Part shown: in pieces, positions 1 to 7,428 of the stretch | How the letters are laid out: every line of letters begins with the position of its first letter | Numbering within the stretch: the stretch's first letter is position 1 | Origin: a bacterium | GTDB lineage: Bacteria > Bacteroidota > Ignavibacteria > Ignavibacteriales > Ignavibacteriaceae | Assembly: GCA_016716565.1 (NCBI GenBank) | Contig: JADJWC010000001.1 | Span: forward strand, 310,001-374,000 | Length of the DNA: 64,000 nucleotides | Direction: 5' to 3' | Position numbers and translations under genes: made by a program | Notes under the pieces: generated by a model | Seen by the model: the letters and a program-made list of their open reading frames with translations, nothing else | The model's database searches: none | What the model was told of the DNA's origin: nothing

Positions 1-408
1 GAGAATTATAAAAAAGGAAAGAAAGCACAGTGGATGCTTGATGTTAACAAAAAGCATTCATTTACTTATACTCCGGATGCGGGAAGGGGAACAGCAATTC
101 TTGGTAATACAGATTCTGCCTACAATCAAATCTGGCATTTACCAACAAACAAAAACGTACTAAACGGAAAAGAGTTTGTTGAACTTGCTGCAAAAGCGAT
201 GAAAGTTAAGCCTGAATATATGGTCGTTAAAAAGTGGATGCTTTCAATGCTCGGATTGTTTAACAAGGTAATAAAAGAAAACAACGAAATGCTTTACCAA
301 AATGAATTCGATTATCTTTTTGACAGTACAAAATTTGAAAAAGCATTTAATTATAAGCCAATTAGTTATGAAGAGGGAATTATCGAAACTGTCAAACAGA
401 TAAAATAG
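1..408 (+). CDS. NAD-dependent epimerase/dehydratase, C-terminal part
   Basis: The frame is open from base 1 and ends at a TAA at 408, so the 5' end lies outside the window. An internal ATG at 34 is probably not the start, because the codons before it continue the domain. About 135 residues are visible. Features such as IWHLPT and FDSTKFEKAFNYKP followed by SYEEGI are typical of the C-terminal substrate-binding lobe of extended short-chain dehydrogenases (NAD-dependent sugar epimerase type). The Rossmann fold is not visible, so the substrate cannot be inferred. The gene may be transcribed together with the membrane protein that starts 25 bases after it. Confidence 0.75.
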   Translation, partial: ENYKKGKKAQWMLDVNKKHSFTYTPDAGRGTAILGNTDSAYNQIWHLPTNKNVLNGKEFVELAAKAMKVKPEYMVVKKWMLSMLGLFNKVIKENNEMLYQNEFDYLFDSTKFEKAFNYKPISYEEGIIETVKQIK

Positions 409-433
409 AATTTTTGGTTTAACGAAGAGAGCA

Positions 434-859
434 ATGAAATCTAAAAAACCAAAATTAGTTATAGTTCTAATTGTTTCTGTTTTCTTTCAAGCATTAAGCG
501 GATTGGGAGGTGGTGTTTTTCTTATTACTGATTCAACCGGGGAAACATTAAAATTACCCTTGAGCTTTTTAAAAAACTCTCCTTTTTCCGATTATCTTAT
601 TCCGGGAATAATTTTATTTACAGTGCTGGGCGTTTATCCACTTATCGTTACAGCGGGATTGTGGAAAAGAAAATATTGGGGCTGGTTAGGAAGCTTACTG
701 TTGGGTGCAGCTCTTTTAATTTGGATAATAGTTGAAATTATAATTATAGGGTGTCAGCCTAATCCTCCGCTGCAATTGATTTATGGAATACTTGGCATTG
801 TTATTTTAGTAATGACTAGTTTATCGAGTGTGAAAAAGTTTTACTCTGCAAGAAAATAA
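434..859 (+). CDS. small integral membrane protein, function unknown
   Basis: This 141-residue protein has about four hydrophobic segments, near residues 8-30, 53-76, 83-105 and 113-131. There is a short loop rich in Lys, Arg and Trp (GLWKRKYWGWLG) between segments two and three. I do not recognise a named family. It begins 25 bases after the epimerase stop on the same strand, so co-transcription is possible. The ribosome site (GAAGAGAG) is weak. It is probably an inner-membrane protein. Confidence 0.6.
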   Translation: MKSKKPKLVIVLIVSVFFQALSGLGGGVFLITDSTGETLKLPLSFLKNSPFSDYLIPGIILFTVLGVYPLIVTAGLWKRKYWGWLGSLLLGAALLIWIIVEIIIIGCQPNPPLQLIYGILGIVILVMTSLSSVKKFYSARK

Positions 860-954
860 AACAAAAAGTTTGCCGCTGGTTTTTTAATATTACGGCAATT
901 AAATTCAAAAAGTTAATAGGCTTACCATTATCTGTTAATTAAAACGATATCGAT

Positions 955-1584
955 ATGAAATTACTTAAAGAAGATATTTTAGTTTTTGAAAAACTCTATC
1001 GTGCAGCTTTCGTTAATTCACTTTCGGGATTTAAGAGTGCCAATCTTATCGGAACAATTTCCAAAGAAGGAAAAACAAATCTGGCAATTTTCAATTCCGT
1101 AATTCACGTTGGAGCAAATCCTCCGTTGATGGGATTTTTAATGCGTCCGGTTTCTGTTGAAAGACATACCTACACCAATATCAAAGAGACAAATTACTTT
1201 ACTATAAATCATATTAACAAAGAAATATTCAAACAAGCTCACCAAACATCTGCACGATACGAGAAAGATATTTCCGAGTTCGATGCTTGCGGACTTACTC
1301 AGGAATACACAGAGACTTTTAAAGCTCCGTTCGTTAAAGAATCAAAAATAAAAATCGGCTTAAAGTTTTTAGAAGAGCAGGAAATTAAATCTAATGGAAC
1401 AATTTTTATAGTTGGAGAAATTCTTGAAGTAATTATTCCCGATGATATTGTTTTGACGGATGGATTTGTTGATATTGAAAAAACCGGGACAATTGCAATC
1501 AGCGGATTAGATAGTTACCATGAAACAAAAAAGCTATCACGATTATCGTACGCAAAACCGGGAATCGAACCTAAAGAGACATAA
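955..1584 (+). CDS. flavin reductase-like domain protein
   Basis: The 209-residue protein matches the FMN-binding split-barrel (flavin reductase-like, DIM6/NTAB) fold. It has an SANLIGTISKEGKTNLAIFN region followed by HVGANPPLMGFLMRP, the usual FMN-contacting strand pair, and then an HTYTNI stretch. Members bind FMN and either reduce free flavin with NAD(P)H or act as flavoproteins of unknown substrate. The gene stands alone on the plus strand and converges with purE, with only five bases between the two stop codons. The fold assignment is fairly secure; the substrate is not. Confidence 0.8.
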   Translation: MKLLKEDILVFEKLYRAAFVNSLSGFKSANLIGTISKEGKTNLAIFNSVIHVGANPPLMGFLMRPVSVERHTYTNIKETNYFTINHINKEIFKQAHQTSARYEKDISEFDACGLTQEYTETFKAPFVKESKIKIGLKFLEEQEIKSNGTIFIVGEILEVIIPDDIVLTDGFVDIEKTGTIAISGLDSYHETKKLSRLSYAKPGIEPKET

Positions 1585-1589
1585 AAATT

Positions 1590-2090
1590 TTACTTAAAGC
1601 TCTTTTCTACTCTTTCAATTTTATTGAGAACATCAGTCTTAAGTTTCTCTTTGTATAAAATCATTTTATCTCTAAGCTTTTTATCATTCACAGAAAGAAT
1701 TTGAACCGCGAGTAATCCCGCATTCTTTGCATTATTAAGTGCTACAGTTGCAACCGGAACACCACCCGGCATCTGCAGTATTGAAAGTACCGAATCCCAT
1801 CCATCAAGAGAGTTTGAAGATTTTACAGGGACTCCGATTACAGGCAGTGGAGAAATAGCAGCTGCCATCCCCGGTAAATGTGCTGCACCTCCGGCACCAG
1901 CGATAATAACCTGAATGCCGCGCTCATGTGCTTTTTCTGAAAACTCAAACAATCTTTTGGGTGTGCGGTGCGCTGAGACAACTGTTATCTCAAATGGAAC
2001 TTTAAATTCCTTTAAAACTTTTCCTGCTTCCTGCATTACGTTTAAATCTGAATCTGAGCCCATTATGATGCTGACTAGTGGTTTTACCAT
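1590..2090 (-). CDS. purE: N5-carboxyaminoimidazole ribonucleotide mutase
   Basis: The 166-residue protein is full length for class I PurE. It shows GSDSD at 11-15, SAHRTP at 39-44 and GAGGAAHLPGM at 65-75 with the mobile-loop His71. It converts N5-CAIR to CAIR in de novo purine synthesis, using the product of PurK. Its ATG lies seven bases inside the end of purK, which indicates translational coupling. It is the last gene of the permease-purK-purE operon. The presence of PurK means this is the bacterial two-step route rather than the class II AIR carboxylase route. Confidence 0.97.
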   Translation of the reverse strand: MVKPLVSIIMGSDSDLNVMQEAGKVLKEFKVPFEITVVSAHRTPKRLFEFSEKAHERGIQVIIAGAGGAAHLPGMAAAISPLPVIGVPVKSSNSLDGWDSVLSILQMPGGVPVATVALNNAKNAGLLAVQILSVNDKKLRDKMILYKEKLKTDVLNKIERVEKSFK

Positions 2091-3241
2091 GACACAACCT
2101 TCATTTTTTGTTTTACAAAATCTGCTTTTGTTTTGGCTTCTTCTATTGTTGGAGCCAAAACAGTTACGTGTCCCATTTTTCTAAACGGCTTTGTTATCTT
2201 TTTTCCATAAAGATGAATTTTAACTCCTTCAATTGCCATACACTCTGTTAATCCTTCATATCTAACCTTACCTTCGTATCCCGGTTCTCCTAAAAGGTTT
2301 ATCATAACGGCCGGTAGTTTCAGTTTTGTACTACCAAGAGGCAAATTAAAGATTGCTCTAAGCTGTTGTTCAAATTGCGAAGTTATAGCGCTTTCAATTG
2401 TGTGATGACCGCTGTTATGGGGTCGCGGGGCGATTTCATTTACCCAGATTTTTTTATTCTTATCAACAAACATTTCAACAGCGAGCAAACCGCACAGATT
2501 TAGCTCGGTAATAATTTTTATAGCAATATCTTCAGCTTGGTTTTCGATTTCTGCGGGTAATGTGGATGGGCAAATAAGCCTTTCAACCAGATTTGCCGTT
2601 GGATTAAATTCCATTTCTACTGTTGGATGACATTTAACTTCTCCGCTTTGGTTGCGTGCAACTATTGCTGAAATTTCTTTGTCTATTTCAATGTACTTTT
2701 CAACTTCAGAAGCACCATCGAGCAGAATATCCAAATCATCTTTTGAATGAATAATTGAAACTCCTCGTCCATCGTAACCACCCTTGCGTAGTTTTTGAAT
2801 AAAAGGATAAGAAAGTTTTTCACTGTTGATAGAATTAATAATATCCTGTTTTTTGTCGAACAATGTGAACGAAGAGGAAGAAACATTTATCTTATCATAA
2901 AACTGCTTTTGCAATCCCTTGTCTTGTATGATCTCAAGTTTATCGGGATCAGGTATAATCTTCTTTCCCTCAGATTTTAATTTTTTGAGAGCTTCGACGT
3001 TTACATTTTCCAGCTCAAGAGTAACAACATCTACAAGATGTCCGAATTCATAAACATCATCAAAGTTTAGCGGATCCCCATTGAAAAAAAATGAGCATGA
3101 TGCTGAAGCAGGACAATGTTCATCTTTGTCCATTATGTACGTATTCACGTTCCAGTTGCTTGCTGCGAGAACAAGCATTTTTCCCAGTTGTCCGCCGGCA
3201 ATAATGCCAAGCTTAATTTCTGACGTTACAAGTTTTTCCAT
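2084..3241 (-). CDS. purK: N5-carboxyaminoimidazole ribonucleotide synthetase
   Basis: This 385-residue ATP-grasp enzyme has the N-terminal nucleotide fold (IAGGQLGKML, residues about 14-23), the ATP-grasp loop GGYDGRGV and the C-terminal EIAPRPHNSGHHTIE signature. It uses ATP and bicarbonate to carboxylate AIR. Its ATG shares one base with the TGA of the upstream bicarbonate-permease gene (TGATG), and its 3' end overlaps purE by seven bases. All three genes should therefore be translated from one message. Bicarbonate is the PurK substrate, so the upstream permease is a plausible functional partner. Confidence 0.97.
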   Translation of the reverse strand: MEKLVTSEIKLGIIAGGQLGKMLVLAASNWNVNTYIMDKDEHCPASASCSFFFNGDPLNFDDVYEFGHLVDVVTLELENVNVEALKKLKSEGKKIIPDPDKLEIIQDKGLQKQFYDKINVSSSSFTLFDKKQDIINSINSEKLSYPFIQKLRKGGYDGRGVSIIHSKDDLDILLDGASEVEKYIEIDKEISAIVARNQSGEVKCHPTVEMEFNPTANLVERLICPSTLPAEIENQAEDIAIKIITELNLCGLLAVEMFVDKNKKIWVNEIAPRPHNSGHHTIESAITSQFEQQLRAIFNLPLGSTKLKLPAVMINLLGEPGYEGKVRYEGLTECMAIEGVKIHLYGKKITKPFRKMGHVTVLAPTIEEAKTKADFVKQKMKVVSW

Positions 3242-4207
3242 CAGGCAAAAAAGTTTACTGCGGCAAAATAAACTGGAATTCCGACAGTAATATTTACGGG
3301 GAAGGTTATACCCAGCGCCATCGGAATATAAAGGCCCGGGTCCGCCTCTGGTGCCGCAATTCGCATAGCGGCAGGCACAGCGATATATGATGCACTTGCA
3401 GAAAGAATTGCAAGAATAAATCTATTACCAACATCTGCGGTTACGAATTGACTTAAGTATGCAACTATACAACCATTTACAAGTGGAATAAATATGGCAA
3501 ATAATGAAACATATAAACCATATTTTGTAAACGCAGAAAATCTTTTCGCGGCAACCATTCCCATTTCCAAAAGAAAGATTGCAAGAAATCCTTTGAAAAT
3601 ATCGTTGGTAAAGGGCTTAATCCCTTCAGCCTGTTTTGTATCTGCAATAATCCCAATTATCAGGCTTCCCATAATCATTACAACACTTCCGTTGCTAAAA
3701 GAATGTTGAAAGATTGATTTCCAATTAACAGTTTTTTCCGAACCTCTGCCAAATTGCATCATCATGATTACCCCAATAATAATGGCAGGAGATTCCATTA
3801 AGGCCATTACAGCGACCATATGACCACCGTAAGCAATTTGCTGCATTTCAAGAAATGAAACAGCGGCAACAAAAGTAACTGCACTTACCGAACCGTAGGC
3901 AGCAGCAATCGCTCCCGAATCACTTGGGCTGAGCTTTCTCTTAAGTATAAAAAATGTATAGACAGGAATAACCGATGCCATTACAACACCAAATATAAGA
4001 GTGTAAGTTATTTCAGAGCTGTATTGACTGTTTGCCAATTCCTGCCCGCCCTTAAATCCTATTGCGAATAAGAGGTAAAGAGAAATAAACTTGCTTGAGG
4101 ATTCGGGGATTTGTAAATTCACTTTTTATGGTAACAGCGACAATTCCAAGAAGAAAAAATAAAAGAGTTGGATTAGTAATATTTGAGATAAGTATTTGAA
4201 AATCCAT
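3241..4207 (-). CDS. SbtA/DUF897-type sodium-dependent bicarbonate permease, apparently frameshifted
   Basis: The uninterrupted frame (3241-4122, GTG start, 293 residues) contains the DUF897 core: IPESSSKFISLYLLFAIGFK, GGQELA, and PAAMRIAAPEADPGLY near the C-terminus, with about nine membrane segments. It lacks the family's first helix. That helix is present just upstream in another frame: an ATG at 4207 opens MDFQILISNITNPTLLFF and continues to TIKSE. Removing one base between about 4114 and 4128 (an AAA or AAAAA run) joins the parts into about 321 residues, a normal length. The family imports bicarbonate with sodium. Either the gene has a real frameshift or the assembly has an indel error; the GTG-started form would lose one helix. 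Confidence 0.85.
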
Positions 4208-4457
4208 AATGAATTTTTTTGCTCTGTGCTTTGTGTAAAATGATAAAATCTTAAAGATGTTTGAATTAAGATATAAAAAGTTAGCTAATTATAAGAAGCC
4301 GTTTTGATTTAATTATATAGACAGTTTGCAGTAAATTATTTTGGGGCATAATGGGACAGGAATTCTTATCGATCATTCTTCACCCGATAAACCCAGAAGC
4401 GGAGAGGCCTGATATAGAATGGTCTAAGCTTCCAATTATTCCGCCAATATAATATTT

Positions 4458-4910
4458 TTAATTCAATATTAATTGTCTTACTAAATCCAGCTCTGTATTT
4501 GTTATTTGATTATCAAGCAATGAATTTTTTACGGTTGTGATAAAATTCTGGAAGTTTTGAAAATCTATTGCCGGGTTGCTGCCAAGCTGATTAAAATATT
4601 GTGTAACAAGATTTTTCATCTCACTTACATTAGCTCCGCCGGCAAGTGGATTCAGAATAGCAGTTATATCTTCAAGCATAAATGAACTTGCAAAATCACG
4701 CACATAATTAAAACCTAATTCATAAACTGCGGGCGTGTTGGTATATAAGAAGGAAATTATAGCGGAAGAGAAAAATACTATTCCGACTACACCTAGAACA
4801 GCTATTAAAACTAACCCAACCCCGCCAATAAGCACAAGTTTTCTAAGTTTCTTTTTAAACTGATTATCAGTTCTTATTCGATAATGAATTTCATCTAAAT
4901 TAAGTCTCAT
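4458..4910 (-). CDS. single-pass membrane protein, function unknown
   Basis: The 150-residue protein has a basic N-terminus (about residues 10-26, with KKKLRK) followed by a long hydrophobic segment at about 27-56. A soluble mainly helical tail follows, rich in Asn and Gln and containing NPLAGGANVSEMKNLV. I recognise no family. It ends a minus-strand pair: the short-chain dehydrogenase upstream stops 14 bases before this ATG, so the two are probably co-transcribed. It is likely inner-membrane anchored with the tail outside, which is inferred from the positive-inside rule. Confidence 0.6.
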   Translation of the reverse strand: MRLNLDEIHYRIRTDNQFKKKLRKLVLIGGVGLVLIAVLGVVGIVFFSSAIISFLYTNTPAVYELGFNYVRDFASSFMLEDITAILNPLAGGANVSEMKNLVTQYFNQLGSNPAIDFQNFQNFITTVKNSLLDNQITNTELDLVRQLILN

Positions 4911-4924
4911 ATTTTCTTCCCGCT

Positions 4925-5791
4925 TTATGCTGATTGAAAAACAGAATCGTTCACTTTTATTTTATTGAGAAACTCCTCACATTTTTCCCAAAGTTTCTTT
5001 TCATCTGCAGGATTATTGAATTTACATTTTTCTTCTTTTCTTTGATTATAAAAGCCGCCGTTACTTCCGTTTATATTTTCAGATGAAGCTAACCAAACAA
5101 TTGTGTCGGCACCTTCCGGGATAGTTCTTCCTTCAATTAAAGCGAACATTTTCAGAAGAAGTTTTCCGGCTGAGTTTTGTTCTCTGAATAATTCTGTGTC
5201 CGGAATAAATCCGGGAGTCATTGAATAAAACGAAATATTATCCTTCTCTAATCTTCTTGCCCACTCGCGCGTGAGCATTCTGTTTGCTTGCTTGGTTTGT
5301 TTGTAAGCAAGAGTCTCGTTGTAATTTCTTTTATCGAAGTTGATGTCATCAATATCGAGTCCTCCCGCAAAATGTGAAGCCACATTTATGATTCTTGATG
5401 GAGCGGCATTCTTCAATTCATTAATAAGAAGTTGAGTTAAAAGCTGATGACCGAGAACATTTACAGCAAATGTCTGCTCAACATTTATATCAGTTAACTT
5501 TTTAGTTTTTGTCCATAGTCCTGCGTTGTTAATAAACACATCAAGCCTGCTTTCATTTTGTTTGAATGATTTCGCAAATTTTTTAATTGAATCAACACTA
5601 GCAAGATCAAGATGCTTTACAAAAACATTTGGATTGCCGGATTCTTTTATAATTTCATCCTTCGCATGCTCAGCAGAATCAAGTGATCTGCACGCCATAT
5701 AAATCTTAGCTCCAAGCTTAGCGATTTCTTTAGTTGCTTCTTTACCGATGCCTTTATTGGCACCTGTTATTATTACTACTTTTTCTTTCAA
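4925..5791 (-). CDS. short-chain dehydrogenase/reductase, retinol-dehydrogenase-like
   Basis: This classical SDR of 288 residues has the cofactor motif TGANKGIG near residues 9-16, NNAG near 88-91, the catalytic Ser in NVASHFAGG and the YKQTK catalytic Tyr/Lys pair. An Arg in the second strand region (ACRS) suggests NADP(H) preference. The overall pattern resembles the retinol dehydrogenase/WW-oxidoreductase-like branch, whose bacterial substrates are mostly unknown. It is followed closely by the single-pass membrane protein gene. The family call is certain; the substrate is open. Confidence 0.9.
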   Translation of the reverse strand: MKEKVVIITGANKGIGKEATKEIAKLGAKIYMACRSLDSAEHAKDEIIKESGNPNVFVKHLDLASVDSIKKFAKSFKQNESRLDVFINNAGLWTKTKKLTDINVEQTFAVNVLGHQLLTQLLINELKNAAPSRIINVASHFAGGLDIDDINFDKRNYNETLAYKQTKQANRMLTREWARRLEKDNISFYSMTPGFIPDTELFREQNSAGKLLLKMFALIEGRTIPEGADTIVWLASSENINGSNGGFYNQRKEEKCKFNNPADEKKLWEKCEEFLNKIKVNDSVFQSA

Positions 5792-5888
5792 TTTTATCCT
5801 CGTTTTCTTAAGTGTTTGTTAGAATTTAGAACAAAAAAAGAGGTAATTTTGTTCCTTTATAAAGGATGAATTTGGAAAGCAAAATCAA

Positions 5889-5919
5889 TAAAAAAGCCGC
5901 AGTGTTTTTACCGCGGCTC
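5889..5919 (-). terminator. rho-independent terminator after the YidB-like gene
   Basis: Read on the minus strand, AGCCGC pairs with GCGGCT around a GGTAAAAACACT loop whose ends can extend the stem, followed directly by six T residues. It lies 24 bases beyond the stop of the YidB-like gene. Confidence 0.8.
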
Positions 5920-5942
5920 AACAATCAGAGATTCTGATTCAA

Positions 5943-6338
5943 TTACTTTTTGCCCAGCAGTCCGCCAAGTATGTCCATTCCTTTGCTCATAATATCACCC
6001 TCGGGAACTTTGCCTTCAGGAGTAAGTTTATCAACTACATCCGGAAGGAGATTAGTAAGCTGAGAAGTCAGAGCACCATTGTCCATTCCAAGTTTTGATG
6101 CAAGGTTACTAATGGTATCCTTGCCGAGAACATTTTGGAGCTGATCTCCGGAGACGGGAAGATTTTTTCCTGTGCTAACCCAAGAACCGACAACATCTCC
6201 CAAACCCTTTGATGTAAATTGACTTATTAGATTATTTAAACCACCTTGCCCGCCAAGCAGACCCATAACAGTAGACATCAGATCATCTTTTTTATTCCCA
6301 CCGCCAAGCGCTGATTGAATTGTGTTTAGTATGTCCAT
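5943..6338 (-). CDS. YidB/DUF937 family protein
   Basis: The 131-residue protein is rich in Gly, Leu and Asn. It has the layout of the YidB/DUF937 family: an N-terminal LMSTVMGLLGGQGGLNNLI, a central GLGDVVGSWV stretch, a QLQNVLGKDTISNLASKLGM segment and a C-terminal LLPDVVDKLTPEGKVP. The family is widespread, small and of unknown biochemical role. A perfect AAGGAGG site lies just before the ATG, and a terminator follows the gene, so it is probably a strongly expressed single-gene unit. Confidence 0.85.
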   Translation of the reverse strand: MDILNTIQSALGGGNKKDDLMSTVMGLLGGQGGLNNLISQFTSKGLGDVVGSWVSTGKNLPVSGDQLQNVLGKDTISNLASKLGMDNGALTSQLTNLLPDVVDKLTPEGKVPEGDIMSKGMDILGGLLGKK

Positions 6339-6446
6339 TTTATTCCTCCTTCTGATTAGTGAAACATAAAACGCAGCTAAATTTTAACACTAAAATTTTA
6401 AAAATCAAATGACTCGTTTAGGAATGATTAACAGAGATCTAAAATA

Positions 6447-7265
6447 TTACAGAGAGCTGATTTTTTTAGAAAGCTTTTCTTCCATTTTTATGATTTGTTC
6501 TTTCAGATTTCTGATATCGTTTCTGAGCTCTTCGTTTTCATCCTGAATTATATCTTCTATTTTGCTTGCTTCCTGAATGCTGATCTTCTGCTGGATTTCA
6601 GACATTGTATTAACAACGATGGCAATAAAAATGTTTAGTGTTGTGTATGAAGCAATTAGTATAAAAGAAATGAAAAAAGCATTTGAAAAAGGATATCTCG
6701 CGCTTATTGTTCTGGCAATGTCTGCCCAGCCTTCAAGCGTCATTATCTGAAACAGCGAAAACATCGACGCCCAGATGGTTCCAAACCACTCTGGATAGGA
6801 GGCGCCGAACAATTTTGTGCCGATAACTGAAAAAACATAGAACACAAGAGTAAGCAAAACAAAAATCCACCCGATACTCGGAAGAGAAAGAAGTAAAGAT
6901 TCAACTATAAACCGTAATCTCGGAAGGTTTTTAATTAGTCTCAGCGACCTGAATATTCTCAGCGATCGAAGAACTGCAAGCGCTCCCGAAGCCGGAAGCA
7001 GGGCAATTGCCACAATTGTGAAATCAAAAATATTCCAGCCGTTTTTAAAGAAATTTAGTCTATAAGCATAAAGCTTTAATAATATTTCAATAACAAAAAT
7101 TGCAAGTATAATTTTATCAATGAACAGAAGCGTTCTTCCAAACGCATTCATAATGGCACCGGAAGTTTCCATGCCAATTGTAATCGAATTAAAAATTATT
7201 AATATTATTATAAAATTCTGTACTGAACTTTTCTCTACAAATTGTTTAACTTTTTCTCTCTTCAT
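6447..7265 (-). CDS. one-domain voltage-gated cation channel (NaChBac family) with a TLEGWAD filter
   Basis: This 272-residue protein has six membrane segments. S4 carries Arg at 100, 103, 106 and 109 and Lys at 112, spaced every third residue. The pore filter is TLEGWAD at 176-182. A charged C-terminal coiled coil spans about residues 222-270 and should drive tetramer assembly, as in other bacterial Nav channels. Typical sodium-selective relatives have TLESW. The Gly in place of Ser resembles the filter reported for the calcium-selective channel of Meiothermus ruber and parts of animal calcium channels, so calcium permeation is possible but inferred. The gene is divergent from icd. Confidence 0.92.
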   Translation of the reverse strand: MKREKVKQFVEKSSVQNFIIILIIFNSITIGMETSGAIMNAFGRTLLFIDKIILAIFVIEILLKLYAYRLNFFKNGWNIFDFTIVAIALLPASGALAVLRSLRIFRSLRLIKNLPRLRFIVESLLLSLPSIGWIFVLLTLVFYVFSVIGTKLFGASYPEWFGTIWASMFSLFQIMTLEGWADIARTISARYPFSNAFFISFILIASYTTLNIFIAIVVNTMSEIQQKISIQEASKIEDIIQDENEELRNDIRNLKEQIIKMEEKLSKKISSL

Positions 7266-7428
7266 AAAATTAAATTGTTAATAGCGGTGTCAAAATTATA
7301 TGATTTATAATATCCAGACAATCAGGATTTATGTAATCTCTCAAGCAAATTCTTCAATTATTAAGTGTGTTTAAGTATTTTTAGTTACTGAGTTAATTTA
7401 TTTTTCTAAATAAAAAGTGGACATAAAA

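Noticed and set aside
4351..4452. 33-codon plus-strand frame starting ATGGGACAGG with a GGGG upstream
   Set aside because: The length is within chance, the ribosome site is poor and no family is recognisable. It could be real but is not supported.
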